Origin: Nocardiopsis exhalans | GTDB lineage: Bacteria > Actinomycetota > Actinomycetes > Streptosporangiales > Streptosporangiaceae | Length of the DNA: 64,000 bases | Reading direction: 5' to 3' | Assembly (NCBI RefSeq): GCF_024134545.1 | Contig: NZ_CP099838.1 | Location: 26,898-90,897 of the forward strand | Shown here: positions 38,930-48,231 of the stretch, piece by piece | How positions within the stretch are numbered: the stretch's first letter is position 1 | How the letters are laid out: each line of letters opens with the position of its first letter | Program-made: the position numbers and the translations under genes | The notes under the pieces: model-generated | Told to the model about the DNA's origin: nothing | Databases searched by the model: none | What the model saw: only the letters and a program-made list of their open reading frames with translations

Positions 38930-41794
38930 ATGAACACGAAGCGGACCATCTGTGTCGACACTGTTGAGACTCCCCCCGGTTCTCCTGGACCTGAGAAGAG
39001 CACCGGCCAGAACCCCGCAGGCAAACCCCCGGCCCGCCCGCCCTCGCCGGAGTCCGCCCGCCAACTCCTGGCGGCCGCCGAACACCTGGCCGCCGGTAGC
39101 GGCCGCGCCCCCGATGACATGACCGATACCGACCTGTCCCGACTGCTGCGCGCCATCGTCCCCGCCGAGGCCGCCCTGGACCGCGCCGCGCTGATGGTCC
39201 TGGGCGCCGCGCGCGGGCGCAACGTGTCCTGGCCGCGCATCGGCAAGGCGCTGGGGCTGACCGCGGACGGGGCGCGCGACCGTTTCGACCGCGCCTGTGC
39301 CCGTCACCCCGACTACACCGCGCCGCTGGCGCCCACCCTGGGCGCGCACATGGCCCACGCCAATGGCCTCATCGCCGCCATCGCCGACCCTCCCGAGGGG
39401 TTCACCCGCCACGCCGCCACCCGCCTGCTGGGCGCCGTGCTGCTCACCGCCACCCTGGACCAAGCGCCGGAGCTGGTCGGCCACTGGCTGACCGACCCCA
39501 CCCTGTCCGGGGCCGCGGCGGCCGCCGCCCGCCACCCCAAGAACGACGGGGCGCACAAGGCCCTGACCGAGTTCACCCGTGAGCGCCCCGGCACCCGCGC
39601 CGACCTGCTCGACATCATCCGCGAAGCGGTCCAGGACAGCCCGTGGGCGGTACAGACCACGGCCCCGGCGGCCCCGGCCCTGGAGGCCCACGGCACCCCC
39701 ACCACCGAGGCGCCCACCCTGGAGGACCTGCGCGATCTGGCCCGGACCTGGCTACGGGAAGGGTCCGGCCCCGCCTCCGAGGGCGCACTCCCCGGTGAAC
39801 TCCCCGTGGCCGCCCGCCGCCTGGGCTCGGTGCTGCTCGCCGCCACCTGTGACGGCACCGGCCTGGATGAGGCCGTAGCCCACGTGGTGCCCCACTGGCT
39901 GGACCGTGACCACACCCTGGCCGACGCACTCCAAGCCCTGGACGCACGCCCCCGCTCCCACCCCGACGCCGGCGCGGCCCGCGAGGCATTGGCCCTGCAC
40001 GCCGACGACGAACCCCCCATCCGCGCTCGCCTGGTGTCCCTGATGCGCGCCGCCCTGCCCGACCAAGCCCCCGCCAGCCCTCCGCCCCAGAGCACCCGCC
40101 ACCTGACCGAGGCGCCGCAACCCCGCGAGGAACGGGCCCTGGACACCAACGCCGCGCAGCAGGACCTGGACGACCTGCTGAACCTGGGCCTGCTCATCAC
40201 CGACCGGGTGAGGGGCGAGGACAATCCGGCCGGGCGGGTCCTGCGCGAGTTGGCCCAGGCCATCGACACCGGCGCCCCCGCCCTGCTCGATAAGCCGATG
40301 GCGGCCGTGGCCACGCTGGAGGACCAAGCACGCACCTGGGCGCTGGGGGCCGACGGCGCGCGGCTGTGGGAGCGGGTGCGCCGAGGCCGGTACGGGCCCC
40401 AACCCACCCCCGCCAGCATCTCAGCCGCAGACGCGGCCCCGCACCTGCTCGGCGCCGCCCGGGCCCGCGACGAACACCACCTGGCACAGTTGACCGAGAC
40501 CACGGGCGCGTTCGCCGCCCTGGTCGCGGACGCAGGTTTGCCGCAGGCCGTGGCCGGGCCCCTGGAACAGCTGCACGGGGCCGCCGCCCCACACCTGCAC
40601 CGGTCCGGGCCGGACCGCTTCCCGGTCCTGGAACGCCTGGCCGAGCTGGACCGGGCCCTGCGCGAGCGGGACGCGCACGCCCTGGCGGCCGCGGTCCACC
40701 ACCTGCCCAAGGGCGGCGTGGACCTGTTCGACGCCTCCAACCTGTCCGGGGTGGGCGAGCCCTTGGGCGGGGTACTGCTGGCCCTGGACGGCCACCCCCC
40801 GACCACGGTCCCTGAGCCCGAACCCGAACCGGCCCGGCGCCCCGGCTACGCCCGCCCCCTGGAGCGGGCCGGACTGGCCCCGGCGGTGGCCGACGCGCTG
40901 GCCGACCCCCTGACCCAGCTCATCGGCGAGGCCACCCTGGTCTGCCACCGCGAGGTCAACCCCCAGACCCGGCAGCTGATGGAGGCCCTGCAACCCACGC
41001 TGCTCTCCCAGAACCCGGCCCGGGTCCGGACCCTGCTCTACCTGCTGCCGCGCCTGAACCTGATCGGCCTGCACGAGTGGGCCCCGCTGGCCCTGGCCAT
41101 CACAGAACACGCCCCGCACCTGGAGTGGCTGCCCTCCTCAGCCCACGTGCTGGACGCGGCCGAGCTGCCCACCCACCTGGCCCAGGACATCGACGCCCTG
41201 GTCAACGACGGGCGCCGGACGCTAGTGGCCTCCTGGGCACCCGGCGCCCCCGCCTGGCAGGCGGGCCCGGCCCTGGAACAGCTCACCGCGGCGGTAGAGG
41301 GCGGCGACGCCGACCGGCTCCCGGCCGCGCTGGAGGCCGTGGCCGAGTTGGAACAGGCCGCGAACACCGGCGCCGGGCTCGCCCCCGAACTCAGCAGCCG
41401 GTGGGAGGACCTGGCCTACAGCTGGCGCCGGGCGCGCCCGGCCCACGCCGAGAATCCCGCCGCCCCGGTGGCGCAGGCGGCCTCCCCCTGGCCGGACAAG
41501 GCCGCCCATGTCCTGCCCGACCACCCGGACCTGGCGGCCGCGCTGGCCGCGTTCCTCGACGCGGTCGGCGGCCGCGCAGGGGTCCAGGACCTGTCCGACC
41601 TGGCCAAGGACCAGCGCGCCTACGCGGCCACGTACCGCCTGGTGAAGGTCGTGGACAACGGGGACCGGCCCCGCATCGGCGACGCCCTGGAGGACGTGGT
41701 CAAGCTGAAGCCGACCCGCGCCCCGTTCGGCAAACACCGCCCCGACGCGGCCGCCGCCCTGCGCGCTCTCATCGACGCCTACGACCACCAGTAA
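38930..41794 (+). CDS. large Ala/Leu/Arg-rich helical protein, 954 aa
   Basis: Soluble, no signal peptide or membrane span. N-terminal domain (about 45-220) is shared with the 253-aa protein at 36182-36943, including the helix-turn-helix-like WPRIGKALGLTADGARDRFD. Later parts repeat the theme of paired helices (LGSVLLAATCDGTGLDEAV, LGAARARDEHHLAQ, LGGVLLALDGHPP), so the protein is probably an alpha-helical repeat solenoid. ATG 38930 follows TAGCTT by 7 bases: leaderless. Expressed divergently from the second array. No known function; the largest unknown in the window. Confidence 0.7.
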   Translation: MNTKRTICVDTVETPPGSPGPEKSTGQNPAGKPPARPPSPESARQLLAAAEHLAAGSGRAPDDMTDTDLSRLLRAIVPAEAALDRAALMVLGAARGRNVSWPRIGKALGLTADGARDRFDRACARHPDYTAPLAPTLGAHMAHANGLIAAIADPPEGFTRHAATRLLGAVLLTATLDQAPELVGHWLTDPTLSGAAAAAARHPKNDGAHKALTEFTRERPGTRADLLDIIREAVQDSPWAVQTTAPAAPALEAHGTPTTEAPTLEDLRDLARTWLREGSGPASEGALPGELPVAARRLGSVLLAATCDGTGLDEAVAHVVPHWLDRDHTLADALQALDARPRSHPDAGAAREALALHADDEPPIRARLVSLMRAALPDQAPASPPPQSTRHLTEAPQPREERALDTNAAQQDLDDLLNLGLLITDRVRGEDNPAGRVLRELAQAIDTGAPALLDKPMAAVATLEDQARTWALGADGARLWERVRRGRYGPQPTPASISAADAAPHLLGAARARDEHHLAQLTETTGAFAALVADAGLPQAVAGPLEQLHGAAAPHLHRSGPDRFPVLERLAELDRALRERDAHALAAAVHHLPKGGVDLFDASNLSGVGEPLGGVLLALDGHPPTTVPEPEPEPARRPGYARPLERAGLAPAVADALADPLTQLIGEATLVCHREVNPQTRQLMEALQPTLLSQNPARVRTLLYLLPRLNLIGLHEWAPLALAITEHAPHLEWLPSSAHVLDAAELPTHLAQDIDALVNDGRRTLVASWAPGAPAWQAGPALEQLTAAVEGGDADRLPAALEAVAELEQAANTGAGLAPELSSRWEDLAYSWRRARPAHAENPAAPVAQAASPWPDKAAHVLPDHPDLAAALAAFLDAVGGRAGVQDLSDLAKDQRAYAATYRLVKVVDNGDRPRIGDALEDVVKLKPTRAPFGKHRPDAAAALRALIDAYDHQ

Positions 41795-41803
41795 GGACAC
41801 CGG

Positions 41804-42199
41804 ATGCTGCGCGATGCGCTGTGGGAACTGTGGAGTGCTGCCCTGGCCGTGATGGCCCTCGGGGCCAGCCTGGTAGCGACCCTGGGTCTGATCTGGCTGG
41901 TGGTCACCGACCCCGGCCGCGCCGACGTGTGGGTGTGGGGCCTGGCCGCGCTGTCGGTGGCGGGTGATGTCGTGGCGGCCGTGCACAAGGACCGGCGCCC
42001 CTCGCGTCGTCCCCGGCTGGCCGGCCTGGGGTGGCTCGCCTCAATCGTCTTCGGCGTCCTGCTGATCCTGGGCGCCGGCGGTGCGGGCGGTGTGGTGGTC
42101 ATCGGCTGCGTGCTCGTGGCCAAGGCCGTCGTGGACCTGCCCGATGCCGTCGGGCTGTGGCCGAGCCAGATGGCAGGCGAACCCTCCGTGCCGCGATGA
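41804..42199 (+). CDS. membrane protein with about four hydrophobic helices, 131 aa
   Basis: Helices at about 8-32, 40-58 and 72-105 (GWLASIVFGVLLILGAGGAG, VVVIGCVLVAKAVVDLP). AAGGA precedes ATG 41804, 9 bp after the large gene, so co-transcription is likely. No family. Confidence 0.7.
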   Translation: MLRDALWELWSAALAVMALGASLVATLGLIWLVVTDPGRADVWVWGLAALSVAGDVVAAVHKDRRPSRRPRLAGLGWLASIVFGVLLILGAGGAGGVVVIGCVLVAKAVVDLPDAVGLWPSQMAGEPSVPR

Positions 42200-42238
42200 C
42201 CTTTTCTACCTGACCACCAACGAAGAAGGAGACACCTG

Positions 42239-42631
42239 ATGATCACCGGAAACCGGTTGAACGGACTCGTGCGCGAGGCCGCCGAGCACGGGCTCTACAT
42301 CGGCAGTTCCGCCTCGCCTCTGGCCGACCGGGGCACCCCGGCCGAAACCGCCGACGCCGCGGTGCGCTCCTACATCGCCAACGCCACTGGCCTCGATGTC
42401 GGCCAGCCCGAGAATCCGGCGGCCGTCTACTACACCGCCTCCTCCGGCACCTTCCCAGCGTCGTCGGTACTGCCTGAGGGCATCGACCTGTCCGAGCTGT
42501 CCCCGGACCAGGCCGCCGTGCACGTGGCGCGGGCGATCCGGGACGGTGCGCGCCGGGCCCGCGAGGACGCCGAAGAGGTGGAGCGGGCCGCTGAGGCGTT
42601 CCTGGCCGAACACGACCGCGGGGAGGGGTAA
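42239..42631 (+). CDS. hypothetical protein, 130 aa
   Basis: Alpha-beta N-terminus (RLNGLVREAAEHGLYIGSSA) and an acidic helical C-terminus. AAGGAGA before ATG 42239. Third cistron downstream of the large gene. Not recognised. Confidence 0.7.
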   Translation: MITGNRLNGLVREAAEHGLYIGSSASPLADRGTPAETADAAVRSYIANATGLDVGQPENPAAVYYTASSGTFPASSVLPEGIDLSELSPDQAAVHVARAIRDGARRAREDAEEVERAAEAFLAEHDRGEG

Positions 42632-42679
42632 GTAACTGGTTCCGGCTTCACCGACCTCACCCGCTCGTGGACAGAGAGA

Positions 42680-42751
42680 ATGGACGACATGAGCACAGAG
42701 GACACCCCCAGTCACATAAGCGCCGCCCTCAACCGAGGATGGGAACGGTAG
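42680..42751 (+). CDS. possible 23-aa leader peptide
   Basis: MDDMSTEDTPSHISAALNRG then WER, stop TAG two bases before ATG 42754 of the zinc-ribbon membrane gene, so translational coupling is possible. Short and unsupported by homology. Confidence 0.35.
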   Translation: MDDMSTEDTPSHISAALNRGWER

Positions 42752-42753
42752 GG

Positions 42754-43572
42754 ATGGACCTGCCGCACTCAGTCCGCCTCCCCGATCGCTTCGAACTACA
42801 GCAAGGGGAGGAAACAACTCTGGTCGCCTGCCCCACCTGCGGTGACGCCGAGGGCCTACTCCTACGGTGGCAGGTGGGGCACGAACAGGACCACACCATC
42901 AGCTGTCGGCGGAGGCATGAGTGGACCGAACCGAGGATCTCTCCCCTCGCGCTGCGGCGGCTCTCCCACGACGGGGCCCCGCCCACGGCCCGGGGCCCGT
43001 GGCGAACCGAAGTGGGCAACCCCGTGCGCGTACACGAGGGTCGGTGGCCACGTTGGCGCACCATCGCCTGCCCGGCGTGCCAGGGCCGGAAGGGAATCAC
43101 CGCCGAGCGGGACCGCGGCGCCATCACGCTGGAATGCGAGTGCATGCACCGCTGGCCGCACCCTCTGGGCAACAGCCTCGATGCCTGGGTGGCCCTGGAG
43201 ATGGGCACCCCGACCAGCCGCCGCTCCCTGTGGTGGGGCCAGGGCCCGATCCTGGCTATCGCAGCGGGAATGGGGCACTGGTGGGTCGTTGGTGCGCCGT
43301 GGATCCTGCTGGTGGGTGCGGCCTGGGCGGTGGCCGCCGCCCTGCGCTGGGTCCTACTGCTGCGGAGCGCGCGGGTGGATGTGCGCGCCGAGCTGGGGCA
43401 GCTGCTCGGCCACGCGCTCCGGTGGCAGATGCTCGTCCTGGTCTGTGCCATGGCGGGCGGGGGCGTGCTCAGCGGCGGCCAGTCGTGGGGGGTGTGGTTG
43501 ATGACCCCCACGATCCTGCTAGCCCTCCCCGTGAGGCCGAATCGTCGCGGGGGAGCGGCCGGGCCCGTGTGA
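42754..43572 (+). CDS. zinc-ribbon membrane protein, 272 aa
   Basis: Two CxxC-based zinc knuckles in the first half, CPTCGDAEGLLLRWQ ... CRRRHEWTEP (about 25-60) and CPACQGRKGITAER ... CECMHRWPHP (about 105-140), each ending in C-x3-H. Then hydrophobic spans at about 170-205 and 235-260. The duplicated ribbon suggests an internal duplication. Role unknown; cytoplasmic ribbons on a membrane anchor could bind nucleic acid or protein. Confidence 0.65.
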   Translation: MDLPHSVRLPDRFELQQGEETTLVACPTCGDAEGLLLRWQVGHEQDHTISCRRRHEWTEPRISPLALRRLSHDGAPPTARGPWRTEVGNPVRVHEGRWPRWRTIACPACQGRKGITAERDRGAITLECECMHRWPHPLGNSLDAWVALEMGTPTSRRSLWWGQGPILAIAAGMGHWWVVGAPWILLVGAAWAVAAALRWVLLLRSARVDVRAELGQLLGHALRWQMLVLVCAMAGGGVLSGGQSWGVWLMTPTILLALPVRPNRRGGAAGPV

Positions 43573-43740
43573 ACGGGTTTTCCGCGAACCCGGTCAAAGG
43601 TGGTCCACGCTGGTAGGAGTCGGAGCGCAGAGACCTGACGGCTAATGCCCAAAGGGTGTGGGGCGCCCATCTCTGCGAGCAACATCCGCCGTTGGAGCGG
43701 CAGGCCCTTCGGGGCTGGGGACGCAGAGCGTCCACTCCAC

Positions 43741-43776
43741 CCGCGGGCCGTCCTGGTGCACCAGGACGGCCCGCGG
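43741..43776. repeat. 36-bp perfect palindrome, copy 1
   Basis: CCGCGGGCCGTCCTGGTG followed by its exact reverse complement, no loop. An identical copy with the same two to four flanking bases is at 61465-61500. Likely bidirectional terminators, here between convergent genes 43572 (+) and 43832 (-). Confidence 0.75.
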
Positions 43777-43831
43777 TGTTACACCGTGCGTCACTCGCGC
43801 AGCCGGGGCGCGAGGTAGGCGGACCTGGCCC

Positions 43832-44440
43832 TCAACCTGTTTCGGGTTCTTGATACTCGACTAGGACCTCGGTGTCGTCGGCGGGATCGTAGTCCCAGGC
43901 CGCCCACCTGTGCTGTTCGCGATCCCAGTAGGGGCCGGGCTCGGTGCACCCCGGCCCGGCCAAGCGCTCCCGGTAGTCCTGGACGCTCTCGTCGTCCCAC
44001 CGGGGGTGCGTCGTGGCCAGCTCGGCGATCTCCGTGCGCAGTCGCGCCCGGCGCCGCTGGCGGCGCTCCTGCACCTGTTCCTGCCAGATGTGCGCGAGGC
44101 CCTGGGCTGCCCGGCGCACGCGCGCGGGGGTGAGGTCCTCGGCGTCGATGGCCTCCTCGGGGGTGTCCAGCCACGCACCGCACCTGTGGGCGAGGTCCAC
44201 CGATTTTAGGGGGTTGTTGGGGTTGCCCCCGTCCAGGTACAGCGGGCAGGGCCCGGTGCGCGCCACCGGCTGCCGACAGCGGGGGCACTCACCGTAGGGG
44301 CGGTCTGTCCACAGCACCACCACGGCCAGCGGCAGCGCCATGTAGGCGCTGGTGGCGGTGAGGGCCTCGATGTTGACGTGAGTGGGCAGCGTTGGCCGCA
44401 CCTGCTCCACCCACGCCTGGGGGTCGTCCACGAAGTCCAT
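43832..44440 (-). CDS. hypothetical protein with zinc-ribbon-like motif, 202 aa
   Basis: YGECPRCRQPVARTGPCPLY (about 47-66) could bind zinc with a later Cys (HRCGAWLD). The rest is helical and charged (RRQRRRARLRTEIAELATTH). ATG 44440 follows GGGAGCAGG; ATG 44452 is an alternative. Not recognised. Confidence 0.65.
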   Translation of the reverse strand: MDFVDDPQAWVEQVRPTLPTHVNIEALTATSAYMALPLAVVVLWTDRPYGECPRCRQPVARTGPCPLYLDGGNPNNPLKSVDLAHRCGAWLDTPEEAIDAEDLTPARVRRAAQGLAHIWQEQVQERRQRRRARLRTEIAELATTHPRWDDESVQDYRERLAGPGCTEPGPYWDREQHRWAAWDYDPADDTEVLVEYQEPETG

Positions 44441-44483
44441 GCCTGCTCCCATGTTCGAAGGCTGCCGGGGCGGTTCCAGCGGT

Positions 44484-44510
44484 TCAACGTGGACAGCCAC
44501 AGGGCTGTGG
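44484..44510 (-). promoter_or_regulatory. L4 hairpin element, copy 1
   Basis: On the plus strand TCAACGTGGACAGCC, loop ACAG, GGCTGTGG. Lies about 32-70 bases upstream of the start of the 43832 gene. Related copies at 45040-45200. Confidence 0.55.
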
Positions 44511-44645
44511 AGACCACGACCCTACGCGCCAGCACCGACAGTCCCCCGTGGGGGCGCGGCCAGCTCTTGCCACCACGGTTGTCCCAGACCGCGCGGAGGT
44601 GGGTCGGTGATGCCGCCCGCCGCGGCGAGCGAGTGCGACCGGTTC

Positions 44646-45011
44646 CTAGCCGCTGATCCTGCGCCCGCCGGTGTTGGGGAGCGTCCCCTGGATGTGCGGC
44701 GGCGACCACCGCCACCCGTACCCGTAGTGGTGGCGCAGGTACCGCGCCCGCGCCCCGGTGCGGGACATCCCCACGAGCTGCCCGGCCCGCTGATAGGACA
44801 GCCCCACCTGGTCCACCAGGTGCACGATCTCCTCGGTGGACACGTCGCTGCGCAGCCGGGTCCCGGTACGCCGGATCTCCACCCCCATCTCGCGCAGGCG
44901 GTCGCGGACCGTGGAGGAATCCAAGCCGAACGCGGCGCCGATCTCGTAGCTGGTGTAGCCACGCTCGTACAGGTCGGCCATGGCCTGAGAATCGCTCTCG
45001 GGCGTGCTCAC
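44646..45011 (-). CDS. DNA-binding protein with two helix-turn-helix motifs, 121 aa
   Basis: ADLYERGYTSYEIGAAFGLD then SSTVRDRLREMGVEIRR is a resolvase/homeodomain-like helix-turn-helix; IVHLVDQVGLSYQRAGQLVG then MSRTGARARYLRHHYG is a second. GTG 45011 with AGGAGA. Small double-HTH proteins are typical plasmid regulators. Three L4 elements lie upstream of its start and could be its targets; inference. Confidence 0.7.
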   Translation of the reverse strand: MSTPESDSQAMADLYERGYTSYEIGAAFGLDSSTVRDRLREMGVEIRRTGTRLRSDVSTEEIVHLVDQVGLSYQRAGQLVGMSRTGARARYLRHHYGYGWRWSPPHIQGTLPNTGGRRISG

Positions 45012-45039
45012 TGCTGTCTCCTGTGCCTGGTGTTGGGCA

Positions 45040-45200
45040 TCAACGTGGACGGCCAGGCGGCCGTGGGCACCCATCGAAAAACGGGCACCGGTGATCAACG
45101 GAGACAGCCCACAAAGGGCTGTGGAGAGTCGTGCGCGACAAGAACGTGTCGGCCGAGAGTATTTCCTTCAACGTGGACGGCCAGCCAGGGCTGACCGTGG
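45040..45200 (-). promoter_or_regulatory. cluster of three L4 hairpin elements
   Basis: Copies at 45040-45067 (ACGGCC/GGCCGT), 45095-45127 (ACAGCCC/GGGCTGT) and 45168-45200 (ACGG/CCGT outer arms), each headed by TCAACG on the plus strand. Arms covary. The remainder of 45012-45345 holds only a GCCCACAC/GTGTGGGC hairpin (45288-45309), no gene. Confidence 0.55.
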
Positions 45201-45345
45201 AACCCACACGATAGCTCACCGCAACGACAGAACCGGGGACCATGTCCGCCCGGCGCCGCGAGTGCGCTGGACTTGGCCGGTGCGGGCCGCCCACACGAGG
45301 GTGTGGGCACCGACCGGCAGCCCTACCGGGGCGGAATGAGAGAGA

Positions 45346-46269
45346 CTACTGCCCGCCCTGCTCCGTCTCCGGCGGGGAGGCGGGGCGGTAGCCTTCCACG
45401 ATTTCCCAGTGGCCGGGGTTGAGGATCCGGGCGACCTGCGCCAATTCGTGCACGGTGTGCTTGGCGTACTCGCCCTTGAACAGATACGTGGGATTGGTCC
45501 CGCCCATGGTCAAGGCTGCGGGGCTGCGCGAGTTGACCTGACGCATGATCGCGTGCCAGGCCCCCAAGGGGTCCTCGACCTGGCCAGGCCCGAAGTCCTC
45601 ATCCTTGTCGCCGACCACCAGCGTCAGGAAGTGGCCCCCGCGCTGGGCGTGGTAGGCCTCGATCTCCTCGGGCGTGTGAGTGGAGAACATGTTGATCTCC
45701 TCCATAGCCGCGGCCAAGGTCTCACGTGTGTGCTCATCCATCTCCGGCTCTTCGTGTGGGGCCTCCTCGCCCACTTCCCACCGTGGGGACGCGGCCTGCT
45801 CGAGGGCCTGGCGGCCGCGTCCGCTGGCGAGCGCTTCGCTGTTGAGCAGCAGGTCCAGCACGGTCTCCTCGAGGTCGAACAGGCCGCGCCCGCCCAGGTG
45901 TTGGTCGTAGACCTCGCCGTCTACGGTCCCCAACCCCAGAGCGGTGGCGCTTTGCCACATCGGTCCGTCCTCGGTCAGTTCCACGGCGGCGAGCACGCCC
46001 ACCCGCTCGCGGACCACGCGCAGCGCCGAGAGCACCCCGCGGGCCGGGTGGGAGTCCCGGGCGTGGGTGTAGGTGGGGCCTTCCAGCTGTTCCCAGGCCT
46101 GGTCAAGCTCGACGGTCCACTGGATCATGTTCGCGGCCAGGGCCAGTTTCTGGGCTGGTGGGGAGGTGAGCATGGCCATCCCGGCGGTCATGCGGGCGTG
46201 CTGCCAGCTGCCGTAGGCGGTCAGGAACCGCCCGTCGGGGGTGGAGGCGTCAGGGGTTGGCGTACTCAC
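45346..46269 (-). CDS. hypothetical protein, 307 aa
   Basis: Helical N-terminal two thirds (MIQWTVELDQAWEQLEG, GVLSALRVVRERVGVLAAVE), then HFLTLVVGDKDEDFGPGQVE and a C-terminal alpha-beta part. GTG 46269 with CGGAGA. No recognised family. Confidence 0.65.
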   Translation of the reverse strand: MSTPTPDASTPDGRFLTAYGSWQHARMTAGMAMLTSPPAQKLALAANMIQWTVELDQAWEQLEGPTYTHARDSHPARGVLSALRVVRERVGVLAAVELTEDGPMWQSATALGLGTVDGEVYDQHLGGRGLFDLEETVLDLLLNSEALASGRGRQALEQAASPRWEVGEEAPHEEPEMDEHTRETLAAAMEEINMFSTHTPEEIEAYHAQRGGHFLTLVVGDKDEDFGPGQVEDPLGAWHAIMRQVNSRSPAALTMGGTNPTYLFKGEYAKHTVHELAQVARILNPGHWEIVEGYRPASPPETEQGGQ

Positions 46270-46401
46270 AGGCGGTCTCCGTTCGGGGAGGATGGCCCCG
46301 CATTGTCGCAGATCACAGGCCTCGCGCAGAAGGGCTTGCGCGTGGCCCACTGGGGAGTCCGCCCACCGGCATGGCAGCAAGCCAACGCCGATGGGCGGAC
46401 C

Positions 46402-47127
46402 TCAACGCCGAGCGAGTCGGTATCTGTTGGCCTCGGCGGTTACGGCATGGGCCAGGTGGTCTACATCTCGGCGCGCGTTGCGGTCGGCGGAGGCGTAGAT
46501 CATGTAATACCGGTCGGGGTTGTCCTGTTGCACGATCTGGGCGCACAACCCCCGGTGCTGGATGGCTGGGTAGTCGATCCGCGCACCGAGCGTGTCGGTG
46601 ATCTCGATCCGCACCTGCCCCAGGTCCACCATGGCGCAGTCACCTTCGCTGGAGACCTGGGCGTCCAGGTGGACCAGCGCGGACAGCACCAGCGGCCCGG
46701 TGGTGGCGTCGGGGTCGGCGCCCTCGGGGGCCTCGTTGGCTTCTTCGCAGGCAAGGCAGGAGTCCTTGAGCCGATATCCGCCCTCGTGGCCGCACAGGGT
46801 GCGTGCGGCCAGGGCGCGGCCGGGGCCGTTGATCCAGTACACGGGGCAGGTGCGCAGGCTCTGAGGCGTGGGCGCGCAGGCCTCGGGTGAGGGGTAGGCG
46901 TCCCTGCCCCAGTCCCAGTCCGGCCGGTACATGACCTGACGGACAGGGTGGTCTTCAGGCAGGAGCCAACGTGCGCCCGGGGTGAGGTAGACCCCGGCGG
47001 GTGTGGAGCGGGCCAGGACGGCGTTGACCAGGTCCGTGGTGTCGGTGTCCTCGGGCAGGCGTCCGTCGTGGCCGATCCGGTCGGCCACTGCATCGAGCGG
47101 GCCGTATCGGAGGTTGCCGTGGTTCAT
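46402..47127 (-). CDS. hypothetical protein with Cys motifs, 241 aa
   Basis: Middle segment TCPVYWINGPGRALAARTLC followed by GHEGGYRLKDSCLACEE: four Cys that could form a ribbon. C-terminal domain is strand-rich (AQVSSEGDCAMVDLGQVRIE) and ends HAVTAEANRYRLARR. AAGGAACG precedes ATG 47127. Function unknown. Confidence 0.65.
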   Translation of the reverse strand: MNHGNLRYGPLDAVADRIGHDGRLPEDTDTTDLVNAVLARSTPAGVYLTPGARWLLPEDHPVRQVMYRPDWDWGRDAYPSPEACAPTPQSLRTCPVYWINGPGRALAARTLCGHEGGYRLKDSCLACEEANEAPEGADPDATTGPLVLSALVHLDAQVSSEGDCAMVDLGQVRIEITDTLGARIDYPAIQHRGLCAQIVQQDNPDRYYMIYASADRNARRDVDHLAHAVTAEANRYRLARR

Positions 47128-47222
47128 GGGGGTGCGTTCCTTGGGTTGTGCATAGGTCGTGCGGGCTCTGGTGTGGCGGGGGTCCGGTGGGGCCGCCCTG
47201 GCTGGGCGGCCCCGCTGGGACA

Positions 47223-47969
47223 TCAGATGCGCAGGTCGCGTGCGAGCTTGGCCACGAGGTCGGCCACTTCACCGATGAGCGCGGGGGTCACCGGGGTGCC
47301 GGTGCTGTCGTGGGGGGTGGTGCAGCCGCCGGTGTCGTCGATGAACTCCACCTGTAGGCCCCAGGTGGCGGCGGGGAGGCGGCTGACATTCTCGTCTTCG
47401 GCGGCGCTGATACGGATCACCCCTTCGGGGCCCACTGCGATGTGCTCGGGCGCGCGTCCGCCAGCGTTGTCGATACCGGTGTCGGTCACTCCGTGCTCGG
47501 CGAGTGCGTCCAACAGCAGTAGCCCCACAGGCAGCCCTTCAAGGGCGAACGCGTCAGTGGACTTGTCCAGGAGGGGTAGCCACGTCAGGGCACCAGCCAG
47601 GAGGCGCACGAGCTCGTGGGGTGCGCGGTCGGGGTGGGCCTCGCTCGGGGAGTGGGAGAGGTCGCTCAGCAGGCGCCGAACACTCCGCTGGTCGTCCAGG
47701 CTCTGCTCGATGCAGCAGTCCGTGAACTGCGCGAGCCTGATCAGGTCGCCCTGGGCGGGCATGGTCCGCTTCGATGCGAGCTTGCGCGCCTGGGGCCACA
47801 GCTTCGCGTGAGCGGCGATGCGGGTGGTGCCCATATGGCGGGCGGCCGCGTCGATGACGTGTGCGGTGGCCGAGCGCAGCCCTGTGAGCGTGAGGGCGTC
47901 TCTGGGGGGGTATTCGAGGTCGTTCAGCGCCATGAGGTTGATGGCGTCAGCGGGGACGTCGTAGGACAT
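47223..47969 (-). CDS. hypothetical protein, 248 aa
   Basis: Helical N-terminal half (ATAHVIDAAARHMGTTRIAA, RLAQFTDCCIEQSLDDQRSV), then a strand-rich C-terminal half (RAPEHIAVGPEGVIRISAAE, TWGLQVEFIDDTGGC). Start ATG 47969 follows AGAAGAG and an L2 leader. Not recognised. Confidence 0.65.
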   Translation of the reverse strand: MSYDVPADAINLMALNDLEYPPRDALTLTGLRSATAHVIDAAARHMGTTRIAAHAKLWPQARKLASKRTMPAQGDLIRLAQFTDCCIEQSLDDQRSVRRLLSDLSHSPSEAHPDRAPHELVRLLAGALTWLPLLDKSTDAFALEGLPVGLLLLDALAEHGVTDTGIDNAGGRAPEHIAVGPEGVIRISAAEDENVSRLPAATWGLQVEFIDDTGGCTTPHDSTGTPVTPALIGEVADLVAKLARDLRI

Positions 47970-47983
47970 GTTGCTCTTCTCTT

Positions 47984-48057
47984 CGGAGACGGATGTATCG
48001 ACGGTGAAGCGAGAAGGCCAATTCTCCACTTCAACACTCCTTATAATAACACACATT
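47984..48057 (-). promoter_or_regulatory. L2 promoter plus 5'-terminal stem-loop, copy a
   Basis: -10 TATTAT (48043-48048); hairpin 48004-48034 starts within about 10 bases of the expected transcription start. Arms GTTGAAG...GAGAA / TTCTC...CTTCAC, loop TTGGCC, then GATACATCCGTC before the gene. The arms differ from copy d in a compensating C-G to A-T change. Confidence 0.7.
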
Positions 48058-48231
48058 GTGGTGTGGGGGACACGCCCGTTCCTGATCTCCCCCCTGCGCA
48101 CCACCGGCCACCGACTGGGTCCTTTCACCAACGGCGGGCCCCAGTGCGGGACCGCGGCTGCACCGCGCCCCTGCTCGGCGCTGACGTTGGCCAACCTGGA
48201 CGACCAGGCCGACCAACGGGCCGGGCGATCG

